Assembly: GCA_021776775.1 (NCBI GenBank)
Contig: JAJFFE010000029.1
Location: 1-48,355 of the forward strand
DNA from: Planctomycetota bacterium
GTDB lineage: Bacteria > Planctomycetota > UBA8108 > UBA1146 > JAJFFE01
Length of the DNA: 48,355 bases
Reading direction: 5' to 3'
How positions within the stretch are numbered: position 1 is the stretch's first letter; each line of letters opens with the position of its first letter. The notes under the pieces are model-generated. The model searched no databases, was not told where the DNA came from, and saw nothing but the letters and a program-made list of their open reading frames with translations. Made by a program: the position numbers and the translations under genes. Positions 23,607 to 32,035 of this stretch are shown piece after piece.

Positions 23607-24635
23607 CTACCCCTTCTCTTGCAGGAGCTCGTACCACTTCCGAAACGCGGTTTCATGGAAACCGGGTCGGAAGTACTTCCACGCTCCAAGGCTCTCCGGG
23701 ATCTGAAACGATCCACCTGCTTGCTCGGCTGGAATGCCTTTCGCGTACGCCTGCTTCGCCGCGAGTTCAACGGCGTCCAGGAGGTCTGCGTAGTTCTTGA
23801 GCGAATCGTCGTCCGTCGCACCGACAAGACCGTGGCCAGGCACCATGAGCCGCTTCTCGCCCTGAAACAGTGAGCGGACGGCGATCCCTAATCTCTCCGG
23901 GTGCGCCGACATGAAGTTTGGAAAGATCCCGTTCCAAACGAGGTCACCGGTGAACACAACACGCGGGTCTTCCACTTCGACGACAAGGTCACTCTCGGTG
24001 TGCCCGCTGACCTCTCGGATATTCACGGTTCGTCGGCCGAGGTCGATTCGTAGCCCCTCCGTGCCGTCGATGACGATGTCAGTAGGTTCAACATAGTGTC
24101 CGCCGAACGCCTGCAAACTGGACTGCGCAAGTAATCCTTGTTCTCCCTTGGGGACCACCTCGCCATAGGAGTCACGAACGAGATCGCGCGTGCGTCTTGT
24201 TTGATAGACCCGGGGCAGCTTCCCTTGGTGAACAAATCCGGCGACGCCTCCGACGTGATCGAAGTGAAAGTGCGTACACACGAGGTGAGTCGGCCTACGA
24301 CCCGTCAACGCATGACAAGCCGCAACGAGCCACGCTGAAGCGCCTGGCGTGCGAAGAGCATCGACAACCAGGATGCCTTCATCGCCCACGATGATCCCGC
24401 TGTTGCTATGGGCTCTACGATCCCCCTTGCCCCCTCGCGAGTCGAACGGGGTTGCTACGAACGCGTAGACTCCATCGCCGAGGCGATGAAGACCGCCGAA
24501 GGTGGTTCGGGCTAGACTCCCATCGACTGCCTTCTTCTCGATCCGCCGCTGTTCTGCCACGGTCGGTAGTGCGCAGCCGGCCAGGCAAGAACACGCCGCC
24601 GCTGCTGCAAGTTGCATCGCGGTCCTGCGGCTCAC
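23607..24635 (-). CDS. MBL-fold metallo-hydrolase lipoprotein
   Basis: 342 aa, GTG start. The N-terminus is a lipoprotein signal (LAAAAACSCLAGC, lipobox Cys about residue 21), so it is exported and lipid-anchored. Metallo-beta-lactamase motifs are complete: THFHFDHVGG (motif II, HxHxDH), SGHTESD (motif III), VFTGDLVWNG (motif IV) and VPGHG (motif V). The C-terminal LGAWKYFRPGFHETAFRKWYELL is typical of the quinoprotein-relay/SoxH-like branch. Substrate unknown; hydrolysis of a small molecule at a dinuclear metal site is expected. It lies in the same direction as the Sec FG-GAP gene, 90 nt downstream of it. Confidence 0.85.
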   Translation of the reverse strand: MSRRTAMQLAAAAACSCLAGCALPTVAEQRRIEKKAVDGSLARTTFGGLHRLGDGVYAFVATPFDSRGGKGDRRAHSNSGIIVGDEGILVVDALRTPGASAWLVAACHALTGRRPTHLVCTHFHFDHVGGVAGFVHQGKLPRVYQTRRTRDLVRDSYGEVVPKGEQGLLAQSSLQAFGGHYVEPTDIVIDGTEGLRIDLGRRTVNIREVSGHTESDLVVEVEDPRVVFTGDLVWNGIFPNFMSAHPERLGIAVRSLFQGEKRLMVPGHGLVGATDDDSLKNYADLLDAVELAAKQAYAKGIPAEQAGGSFQIPESLGAWKYFRPGFHETAFRKWYELLQEKG

Positions 24636-24724
24636 GTGTGGATCAGAAATTAGTCGTCCGTTCTATCAAAGTTAGTGGTCCGCGCGACGCAATGCTCCCC
24701 GATGCGCTGGCCGAATTCACTAGG

Positions 24725-26434
24725 CTACCGGCCGACCGTCGCCTCGAGCCTCTTCTTCGTCGGCTGCTTACAGATGAGCTCGTCGCAGACTTGGTAGGAC
24801 GCCTCGCATGCGATGGTCACAGGGAGCTTCGCGGTCGCATCGGCCACGACAATGCGCTCCAACGTGAACCCACCCTCGAGCAGCGTGATGTCGGAGTCGT
24901 TCGGATCTGGACGGGCCGAAGGGCGAGTCCAATCGCCTGCGAACGTGAAACCTGCCGGAAGCTGGAGTTGCAACTTGAGCGGTGCGTAGGACGAGTCCTT
25001 AGGCACGTCTCGATAAGCGTGCCAGCCGTCGAGTATCTGCACTTGCACGGTCAACGCGTGACGGCCGCCACCAAGATCCTTCGATCGAAGACCGAGTGAG
25101 ATAGGGTCTTGCTCGGTTGGCATCTGCAACTTGGCTTGCCGTCGCAGAAGCCACAACCGTCCGCGCGTGGCGTTCGTCGACCCTGCCTCCCCCAACTTTG
25201 CCTCGGTCAGCTCCTTCTGTTCCATTCTCAGCTCTCGGTTCAGCTCTCTCCGCTCCCGATCGCTCACCGAAACATAGGCCTGCCCGCACTTCATCTCTGC
25301 CGATATCTCTTTGAGACGTTTCAGCTCCTCGGGGTTCAGCCCTGCCCGGGGTTGGAGCAAACGGACCGTGTCACTGATGATCAAATCGAGATCACCATCA
25401 CCATCCCAATCGGTCGGCACCGCCGCGAGACAGCCACCGAGGACGCGCTCGAGCCCAAGCTCAGGTGCGATGACCTGTGTACTCAAACCGCTCCAGACCA
25501 ACACCTCTGGCTTAGCAAACTTTGGATCTCCAGATGCAGACACATTCTGGCACCACGACACTGAACCCTGACCGGACTTCGCCATGGCCTGGGAAGAGTA
25601 GATGAGGTCTTCGCGACCGTCCCCATCCCAGTCCACCATGCAAGGCTGAACCTGGTAGCCCCACGTCGTGTGTCCGTCACCCGCCTTAACCGCCTCGAAC
25701 TTCGACGAGAGCTTTGGCTCTGTTTTCGATCCGACATTTCGATTCAGGAAGATGCCTCCGTAGAACCAGCCTGACAGAAGGTCCAAGTCACCGTCCTGGT
25801 CCCAGTCGGCGCACCAGATCATCGCTCCGGCGTCTTCCTTGGGTTCCTTACCCTTACCTTGCTCAATCAAATGAACGAAGGGCTTACCGTCTTCAAAGAG
25901 CAAGTGCGAACCCGCCTTGAATCCGCCACCGACCTTGCCAAGAAAGAGCATGACGTCTCCCCCGAATCCGCCCAAGAGAGCGTCGAGATGACCGTCACCA
26001 TTCCAGTCCACAAACTGTGGACTCACTCCAGAGCATCACCAGTTCGCCGCGTACAGAAGACCACCCTCAGCTTCGAGGTCGACTCCCGGCGCATAGGTTG
26101 GCAGTGCGCCACTCTTGGATTCGTTGCGATACCACCTCGCGGTCCCGGAGCAACCGCTCCCACCAGGCTTGCGAAGCCAAGGCGCGTTGTGGTTCATGAA
26201 CTGACCGACGACGACATCATTCTTCCCGTCGCCGTCGATATCGGCGACTGTCGGAATGCTCCAGCGCTTCGAGTCGATGAGTTCGCCATCGAGCGATCTC
26301 AGTAGTACTGGCGCGTCAAACTCTCCCGACGACTCCCGAGCGATTGCCCAGTTGCCGCACGCAACGATGGCTGCTATCGAGAAGAGCATTCGGATGAGCG
26401 AATTCCTGTATTGGGATTTCTTGCCGTGTCTCAT
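24725..26434 (-). CDS. Sec-containing FG-GAP repeat protein with C-terminal DsbD-alpha-like domain (in-frame TGA = Sec133)
   Basis: 569 aa when the TGA at 26036-26038 is read through; read as stop it would leave a 132-aa stub ending within the repeat domain. ATG at 26434 with GGAAG about 9 nt upstream; signal peptide about 1-33. FG-GAP/VCBS calcium-type repeats run from about 50 to 365: VADIDGDGKND before the TGA, then VDWNGDGHLD, ADWDQDGDLD, VDWDGDGRED and TDWDGDGDLD. The TGA gives ANW-U-CSG, a selenenylsulfide-type U-C pair between two repeats. After a coiled linker the C-terminus (about 440-569) matches the DsbD N-terminal (DsbD-alpha/DsbC) domain, with a redox pair C550-DELI-C555. A SECIS-like stem follows the TGA. 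Frame continuity and the two matching halves argue against a sequencing error. Confidence 0.8.
26005..26023 (-). promoter_or_regulatory. bSECIS hairpin of the Sec FG-GAP protein
   Basis: On the minus strand AGTCCACA-GTT-TGTGGACT, a perfect 8-bp stem with a 3-nt loop whose first base is G. The loop begins 20 nt after the UGA (26036-26038), within the window for bacterial SECIS. It is coding sequence for SPQFVDW. Confidence 0.7.
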
Positions 26435-26534
26435 GATGTTCTTCCGTCTCCAACAGCGTTTGCGACCGATCGTGGGACCGGAGAGTTGTGGTCGACGCTC
26501 AGGTAAGCGCGCGGCTCAGCCGTTTCACCGCCAG

Positions 26535-26714
26535 CTAGCGCTTCTTCGCGATCTTCAGCTTGTCGATCTTGGCCCTCGTCTTGATCGACTCCTCACTGCG
26601 TGTGAGGGATTTACTGATGGCCTGCAGGCCCATTCCCTTCTCCACCAAATGGCGGAGCTTGTGTATCTCGCCGTCGGTCCACGCCTGGCGATGCCGTTCG
26701 AATCGTTCCGTCAT
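26535..26714 (-). CDS. Small SANT/Myb-like helix-turn-helix protein
   Basis: 59 aa. The ATG at 26714 has GAGGA 7 nt upstream. The sequence AWTDGEIHKLRHLVEKGM followed by LQAISKSLTRSEESIKTRA has the W-rich first helix and the 'ais..l.Rs..si..ra' second and third helices of small Myb/SANT- or GcrA-like DNA-binding modules. The tail is basic (KLKIAKKR). It is probably a small DNA-binding regulator. It lies 100 nt upstream of the Sec FG-GAP gene, in the same direction, and could control it or be co-transcribed. Confidence 0.6.
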   Translation of the reverse strand: MTERFERHRQAWTDGEIHKLRHLVEKGMGLQAISKSLTRSEESIKTRAKIDKLKIAKKR

Positions 26715-27540
26715 GGCTGATCCTCAATGACCTCTGGTGTTCGTTCGTCCCTAGCAAGGCACGGGACCTGGGCATTCTCACACTTGCTGAATCCTTGAAC
26801 AAGGACTTAGCGCGCGACGATCATCCTGAAGCCATCTTTCAGCACCGACCCCAACGATGACCACGCGCCACTACACCGTTTCCCCAGGAGATAGTGATGT
26901 GCGTGGCGAGTGCGAATTTGCGAATGCTTGACTTCATGGTCTCCCTGACGCGCTGTCTCTCTCTTCATGGTCGACCACCGTCGGGACCCCGGCCATCCAC
27001 GCGTGGTTGCCAGGCGGACAACCCTGCCCAGTGTCCACGGAGCTGAGTTCGTGCGCGAGCTGTGCCACCGCGACAACGAAGAAGAGGTCGAAGAACAGCT
27101 CGACCGGCTCACGGCGGTGCTTGCCGTGGTCCTCGTCAAAAGCGCAACCTCGGTGCTTGCCAAAACACGCGTTGACTTCGATTCGAGACTTTCCTGTGAG
27201 CAGAGTCTGTCGTCAACGCCTTCTGGAATCCATGTCGGATCCTTGCTCCAGACCCGTGCGCGCAAGATGCATCTGCCGGAACCGTCGCCCCCGAGCGCTC
27301 CCGCATCGGACATTACGAAGGAAAACCCTTTGTCATGAACGGCGTGAACAGCGACAAAGACGGTTTGTCAAAGGAGATTGCGCCAGTCGAAGCGACTTGT
27401 AACGGCTGCGACGGAACCCAGGGCCCCGGCGCTACAACATTGCACGCAAAGGCTGGCCGATCGCCGACAGCCTCGCAGGGATCGAAAGCGAGACGTTCAT
27501 CACTTCAACAGCCGGCAACGTTCAAACAGATCGGACTCCT
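26715..27540. other. Long gene-poor region with a thioredoxin remnant
   Basis: 826 nt. The right third holds a decayed copy of the Sec-thioredoxin gene (listed separately). On the plus strand an open frame from 26967 to 27338 has an acidic middle (EEEVEEQLDRL) but no recognised domain and no ribosome binding site; it is probably not a gene. On the minus strand an open frame 26807-27313 is serine-rich and has the character of a shadow. The region looks eroded. Confidence 0.45.
27268..27515 (+). pseudogene. Remnant of a TlpA-like thioredoxin related to the Sec-thioredoxin
   Basis: GKPFVMNGVNSDKD (27321-27362) matches GKPFVIIGVNSDKD of the Sec-thioredoxin at 21052-22188; over 47 nt I count 39 identical bases. 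Upstream, PERS matches the PHERS following its active site, and CTGCCGG aligns with the codons for the second active-site Cys and Arg. Downstream, CNGCDGTQGP matches WNGPQGTRGP, and in another frame YNIARKGWPI matches WNIEGWPM, so at least one frameshift has occurred. No N-terminal half is recognisable. It is a decayed copy or paralogue; the Sec/Cys position is no longer intact. Confidence 0.7.
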
Positions 27541-27882
27541 ATGAAGTGGGCAACACGCTGCCTCTGCCTAGCGACACTCTGCCTAGGCACTCTGAGTGGC
27601 TGCGCGGGCTATCAGAACGTCGATCCAGAGCAAGTTCGTGACGGAGCGGTGAATCCCAACAAGTCCGACACCGCGACCGTGAAACCATCGGCACCGAAGA
27701 GCAAGGCGATCGGGTTCGACTGGCAGCCCTTCACCAACGTCATGTCAGCCAACGCCGGCGAAATAATCGTCCAGAAGGACGCGGTGTCCGGCTACTACCG
27801 AGTCGCATTCGCCGGGTCCACCACCTGGGCTATTCTCGAGAGCTGGGCCGAAGTTCAGGCCGCTTACCCGCAAGTGAGATAA
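27541..27882 (+). CDS. Small lipoprotein in operon with the Sec deiodinase-like gene
   Basis: 113 aa, ATG start. The signal peptide MKWATRCLCLATLCLGTLSG ends in a lipobox with Cys21. The mature part has a P/K/S linker followed by a compact domain (IGFDWQPFTNVMSANAGEII, GYYRVAFAGSTTWAILESW). No family is recognised. It ends 39 nt before the deiodinase-like gene in the same direction, so the two are probably transcribed together and the lipoprotein may be a partner on the same membrane. The ribosome binding site is weak. Confidence 0.6.
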   Translation: MKWATRCLCLATLCLGTLSGCAGYQNVDPEQVRDGAVNPNKSDTATVKPSAPKSKAIGFDWQPFTNVMSANAGEIIVQKDAVSGYYRVAFAGSTTWAILESWAEVQAAYPQVR

Positions 27883-27921
27883 GACAGCGCACCGTAACAG
27901 CGCACTGAAAAGGATCGAACC

Positions 27922-29043
27922 ATGAGGCATCTCGCGGTTTCTTTGCTGGCCTTCTTGATCATCGGTTGTCAGAGCTCACCTGAGTACGCTGCCGCAACGA
28001 GCTGGTCCTGTAGCTCGCGAGTGGAACTCTCGAGCTTGTGGGGACACTTGCGAGACAAGTACGACGCCGACGGTGACAACCGCGTCACCGCCGCTGAGTA
28101 CACCCGCGGCGAGGTGCGCTTTGCCAACTACGATCGCGATGGCAACGGAACACTCGAGCCGGTCGACTTCCCCGAAGACACCTATCTCAACGGCTTCAAC
28201 CACATGATACTTCGCCACGCAGACTCGGATGAAGATGAGCAGATCACCCGGGCCGAGTGGCAAGCGTTCATCGCTGCCATGGATCCGGACGGCAACGACT
28301 GGATGACGGCCGATGAGGTGAGAGCAGTCTTGGGCCGCTGGGCGGACGATTGGCGCCTGTTCCTTCTGTCATTCGATCAAAACGGTGACGGTGTTTTCCG
28401 ACGAGACGATCTGGAGATCACCTTCCGCGACCAAGATTTCGACGGCAACGGCGTTCTGACCGGTCGCGAAACCGCCGGTTGGGACGTTGCCATGGAACAG
28501 CCCGAAGAAGAACCGCCCGCCGTCGGTGATCCGGCTCCGGACTTCGAACTGCCCTACGCTGAAGACTCGGAGCGCTCGTTCCAATTGGCCACCGGCGCGC
28601 CCGGACGACCCGTCGCGCTAATCTTTGGCAGCTACACCTGACCGCCGTTTCGAGAATCAGCCGGTCGGCTGAACGCACTGCAGGCGGTGTACGGCAACCG
28701 AGTCCACTTCGTGTTGGTCTACATCCGAGAAGCGCACGCCATGGACTCGTTCCTCCCCATGACCTTCGGCGCCATCGAAGATCCGATCAGCGACACCGAA
28801 CGTCACGCCATGGCACGACGGTGCTCGCAGGAACTCAACCTCACCATCCCCGCCGTCGTCGATCGAATCGACGACGCCGTCGCACAAGCGTATCAAGCGT
28901 GGCCCGAACGCCTCTACCTCATCGACACCCAGGGCAACATCGCCTACCGCGGCGGTCCCGGCCCCCACGGGTTCGACCCCGAAGGGTTCGAAGTCGCCAT
29001 TCGGGACCACCTCGCCACGACCAAGACCACCCCGCATCCGTAA
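27922..29043 (+). CDS. Sec-containing EF-hand / deiodinase-like lipoprotein (in-frame TGA = Sec240)
   Basis: 373 aa when the TGA at 28639-28641 is read as Sec; otherwise it stops at residue 239 at the active site. ATG with AAAAGGA about 8 nt upstream. Lipoprotein signal with IIGC (Cys17). About residues 45-200 hold five to six EF-hand loops: DADGDNRVTAAE, DRDGNGTLEPVD, DSDEDEQITRAE, DPDGNDWMTADE, DQNGDGVFRRDD and DFDGNGVLTGRE. From about 208 there is a thioredoxin-fold domain of the iodothyronine deiodinase type: VGDPAPDFELPY, ALIFGSYT-U-PPFR, then VLVYIREAHAMDSF and LYLIDTQGNIAYRG. Vertebrate deiodinases share FGSxT-U-PPF and YIxEAHxxDGW. The bacterial role is not thyroid hormone; reductive dehalogenation or peroxide/thiol chemistry is possible. 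Confidence 0.92.
28657..28672 (+). promoter_or_regulatory. bSECIS hairpin of the Sec deiodinase-like gene
   Basis: TCAGCC-GGTC-GGCTGA: perfect 6-bp stem with tetraloop GGUC, the loop starting 21 nt after the UGA (28639-28641). Stem length and loop sequence are the same as in the Sec-thioredoxin element, although the encoded peptides differ (ESAGRLN against HERSLVK). Confidence 0.85.
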
Positions 29044-29079
29044 CGAGCAGCGCCTGAAAGAAGCCAACGCGCCACGATC

Positions 29080-29970
29080 ATGAACGGTCACCACCACCCC
29101 ACTGAAGCGTCAGGACGCATCCGCGCGGCGTTCTTTCTGAACCTTGCGTTCACCGTGATCGAGGTCATCGGCGGAGTGCTTGTGGGCAGTGTGGCGATCG
29201 TGGCTGACGCGGTGCACGATCTCGGCGATACGTTGAGCTTGGGTGTGGCTCTTGTCCTGGAGAAGTACGCGCAGAAGAAGCCCGACCGACAGTTCACTTT
29301 CGGCTACCGGCGCGTTTCCGCTCTCTCGGCGCTGATCACGGGTGCCGTTCTGTTGGCGGGCTCGATCTATGTCGTCGTGGAAGCGATTCGGCGTTTCTCA
29401 GAGCCACAGGAGCCTCACGGTGTGGCCATGTTCGGACTTGCCGTATTCGGCGTGCTGGTCAACAGCCTAGCTGCGTGGAAACTCTCCAAGGGCTTTACGC
29501 AGAACGAACGCATGCTGACCTGGCACTTACTAGAAGACGTCCTGGGGTGGGTCGCCGTTCTCGTGGGCTCGATACTGATCATCGCGTTTGACTGGGTGTG
29601 GATCGATCCGGTCTTGGCCATTGGGATCGCGCTGTTCATCCTGTGGAACGTCTTTCGCAACTTGACACAGACGGTGCTCCTTTTCCTTCAGCGGGTGCCC
29701 GCGGGCCTCGATCTGGACAAGCTGCGACAAGCGCTCAGCCGGCTCGACGGAGTACTCGACGTTCACGATCTGCACGCCTGGTCGCTAGACGGCGAGCACC
29801 ACGTTTTGTCATGTCACGTCGTGGTTGGTGAGGAGGCTGACTCCGACCTGATCAAGGCTGCTGCTCGCGACCTGATAAAGAAGGAAGGCGAGTTCCACGT
29901 CACGATCGAGGTAGAGTTTGACAGCGAGGATTGCGAGCAACAGTGCGATCGAGAGAGCGAACCCGAATAG
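29080..29970 (+). CDS. Cation diffusion facilitator (zinc exporter, CzcD/ZnT type)
   Basis: 296 aa, ATG start 36 nt after the deiodinase-like gene, so possibly in its operon. CDF topology with six helices and a C-terminal cytoplasmic domain. The transport site is visible as HxxxD in helix 2 (VHDLGDTLS) and HxxxD in helix 5 (HLLEDVLGW). This HD-HD combination is the zinc-preferring form. The N-terminus MNGHHHP and the C-terminal VHDLHAWSLDGEHHVLSCHV provide extra His for metal sensing, as in the family. It exports Zn2+ (perhaps Cd2+/Co2+) in exchange for H+. Confidence 0.93.
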   Translation: MNGHHHPTEASGRIRAAFFLNLAFTVIEVIGGVLVGSVAIVADAVHDLGDTLSLGVALVLEKYAQKKPDRQFTFGYRRVSALSALITGAVLLAGSIYVVVEAIRRFSEPQEPHGVAMFGLAVFGVLVNSLAAWKLSKGFTQNERMLTWHLLEDVLGWVAVLVGSILIIAFDWVWIDPVLAIGIALFILWNVFRNLTQTVLLFLQRVPAGLDLDKLRQALSRLDGVLDVHDLHAWSLDGEHHVLSCHVVVGEEADSDLIKAAARDLIKKEGEFHVTIEVEFDSEDCEQQCDRESEPE

Positions 29971-30009
29971 AGGAACTCGGCTCAGTCGGCGATCTAAGCA
30001 GTTGACGAC

Positions 30010-31218
30010 CTACGCGGCTGGGTCCGCTTCCGGCGGCTCTATCCGCGCCGGAAACCAAGCTTGAGTCTTCAGGCAGAAACGTACGAGAAGCAACATCAGC
30101 GGCACTTCGATAAGCACGCCGACGACCGTGGCCAGGGCCGCCCCCGAAGAGAGACCAAACAACATGACGGCAGTCGCGATGGCCACTTCGAAATGGTTGC
30201 TCGCTCCGATCATGGCGGTCGGTGCGGCGTCGGCGTACGGCAATCGAAGAAGACGGGCCAGCCCGTAGGCCAGTCCAAAAATAAGCACGGTCTGGACCAC
30301 CAAGGGAACCGCAATCCAGACAATGGTGAGCGGATTCGCCAGGATCACGTCTCCCTTGAAAGAGAACAGCAGAACCAAGGTGACGAGAAGGGCCGAGATG
30401 GTAATCGGGGTGAGGACGTGTAGGAACTTCTCGCGAAACCACTGTTCGCCACGAGTCGCGATGATCAACTTGCGGGAGGCGTAGCCCGCAACGAGTGGTA
30501 GCGCGACGTAAACTCCGATGGAAAGCAGCAGAGCCTGCCAAGGAATCGGAAGCCGACCGACGCCAAGAAGGAAGCCACCGAGAACGCCGTACAGAACCAG
30601 CATGGCAAGCGAGTTCACAGCAACCATGACCAGAGTATGCCCCGCGCTTCCGCGCGCCAAATGACCCCATACGAGAACCATGGCTGTGCAAGGAGCAACG
30701 CCCAGCAGGATGCACCCGGCGAGGTAGCTCCTCCACAAGGGGATCTCGAGCAGCTTGACCCCGTCCTGCACAACCACACGCCCGGCGCCGTACACGGCTC
30801 CCTCAGCTAGATCGAGGCCGAACGGAAGCTTGACGAGATCGGTCGCCTCGGCGCCGATGAAGTGCAAGAACAGCGTTCCCAGAAAAAAGCTGGAGATGGC
30901 CAGCATGGTGAACGGCTTCACGCACCAGTTGACGAACAGAGTGAGAAGTACCGGGCGAGCGCTCCTCCCCGCTGCGACCACCTCGGCGAAGTCGATCTTG
31001 ACCATGATCGGATACATCATGAAGAACAAGCAGACTGCGATCGGGATGGAAACCACGGGCGCGCCACCGACGTCAAGCGTCATGCTGTCAAGCGAGCGCG
31101 CGAAACCGGGAACGGCTCGCCCCAACATGATTCCAGCGCCCATGCAGAGGAAAACCCAAACGCTCAGAAAGCGTTCGAATCCGTGCATGCGGGGAGGGGA
31201 AGTTTCGAGGTCATTCAC
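30010..31218 (-). CDS. acr3: ACR3-family arsenite efflux transporter
   Basis: 402 aa from the GTG at 31218, chosen because GGAG lies 8 nt upstream; a GTG at 31281 would add 21 residues without family likeness. Ten membrane helices are predicted. Family marks are [16 protein letters not shown] at the start, [13 protein letters not shown], the helix with NWCVKPFTM, the catalytic-Cys helix [20 protein letters not shown] and [14 protein letters not shown]. The protein exports arsenite (and possibly antimonite) using the proton gradient. No arsR or arsC is adjacent; a tandem repeat lies just upstream of the gene. Confidence 0.93.
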   Translation of the reverse strand: MNDLETSPPRMHGFERFLSVWVFLCMGAGIMLGRAVPGFARSLDSMTLDVGGAPVVSIPIAVCLFFMMYPIMVKIDFAEVVAAGRSARPVLLTLFVNWCVKPFTMLAISSFFLGTLFLHFIGAEATDLVKLPFGLDLAEGAVYGAGRVVVQDGVKLLEIPLWRSYLAGCILLGVAPCTAMVLVWGHLARGSAGHTLVMVAVNSLAMLVLYGVLGGFLLGVGRLPIPWQALLLSIGVYVALPLVAGYASRKLIIATRGEQWFREKFLHVLTPITISALLVTLVLLFSFKGDVILANPLTIVWIAVPLVVQTVLIFGLAYGLARLLRLPYADAAPTAMIGASNHFEVAIATAVMLFGLSSGAALATVVGVLIEVPLMLLLVRFCLKTQAWFPARIEPPEADPAA

Positions 31219-31287
31219 GCTAGCGCTCCGTCGATGGTGGTACAGATGGTCCGTGAAGTTGGTAGCACCCGCGGCTCTCACCGCTTC

Positions 31288-31348
31288 GCCGTCCGGTCAA
31301 AGGCGCCGTCGGTAAAAGGCGCTGTCGGTCAAGGCCGTCGTCGGTCAT
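31288..31348. repeat. Degenerate 16-bp tandem repeat upstream of the arsenite pump gene
   Basis: Units of about 16 bp near GCCGTCGGTCAAAGGC, three to four copies with one or two differences and small length changes. They lie 70-130 nt upstream of the GTG of acr3, in its promoter or leader region, so an operator role is possible. It may also be neutral slippage. Confidence 0.6.
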
Positions 31349-31398
31349 GAAATCCTGTTCCATCGAAGGGAAACTATTGCCGCCCACCTACTAGCAAG

Positions 31399-31959
31399 CT
31401 AGACGGCGAAGTACGCCTTCACACCCTCGAGAACACTGGAGACCGCGACGGACGCCAAGATCAAACCCATCACGCGGCTGATCACACTGGCACCGGCGTC
31501 GCCGACGAAGCGGTACAGCGTGCTGGCCGCAAGCATGCAGATGAGCGTGATGCCAAGCACAGACAGCATCACCACCGAAGTCGTCAGCTGCTCGACCCAA
31601 CTGAAGCGGTGATTCTCGGTGAGCAAGACGGCTCCCAACTTCGCACCGGGGCCCGCGATGGACGGGATGGCGAGAGGAAAGACGGCGGTCTGGGTGTGAT
31701 CCGCGGCCAGTCGAACTTCCTCTTCGGGCTTGCTCTCGCCAAAGATCATCGAGAGTGCGAACAGAAGCAGCACAATGCCGCCACCGATCTGAAACGCCGA
31801 GATCTTGATGCCGAACACGAAGTTGGCAATCAACTGGGTGCGATCCAAGCGAACTTCCTGACGGTAGAGGGGAATGGCGTTTCGACGACTGCGTCTGACC
31901 GAGAGTTTGGCCGTTCTCCGTCTGCGCCTCAACCCTGAAAGCGAAATCCCAACGGCCAA
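31399..31959 (-). CDS. MarC-family membrane protein, N-terminus degraded (possible pseudogene)
   Basis: 186 aa as an open frame. Residues 45-186 match the MarC/YchE family: FGIKISAFQIGGGIVLLLFAL, the second-half motif AVFPLAIPSIAGPGA and four further helices (SVVMLSVLGITLICMLAAS, SVISRVMGLILASVAVSSV). Complete members (about 200 aa) start with two helices containing a DPxGxxP motif. Here residues 1-44 are Arg-rich and not hydrophobic. A trace of IDP lies in another frame at about 31993-32003, and LSVRRSRRNAI resembles the loop that should follow helix 2. I infer small insertions or deletions and loss of the first helices. No start has a good ribosome binding site. Confidence 0.6.
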   Translation of the reverse strand: MAVGISLSGLRRRRRTAKLSVRRSRRNAIPLYRQEVRLDRTQLIANFVFGIKISAFQIGGGIVLLLFALSMIFGESKPEEEVRLAADHTQTAVFPLAIPSIAGPGAKLGAVLLTENHRFSWVEQLTTSVVMLSVLGITLICMLAASTLYRFVGDAGASVISRVMGLILASVAVSSVLEGVKAYFAV

Positions 31960-32035
31960 CGTGTTCGTGCGACCCGAATCGGAGAGCCATCGGGTCTATC
32001 CGTGTGGCGGCGCGTACACTGATGTCCGAGAGCCT

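Noticed and set aside
26967..27338. A 123-codon open frame in the gene-poor region before the deiodinase operon
   Set aside because: No ribosome binding site or recognisable domain, and its end overlaps the thioredoxin remnant in another frame.
31219..31348. A short open frame of about 42 codons ahead of the arsenite pump, as a leader peptide
   Set aside because: AGGA lies before its ATG at 31348, but the codons run through the tandem repeat and nothing else supports translation.
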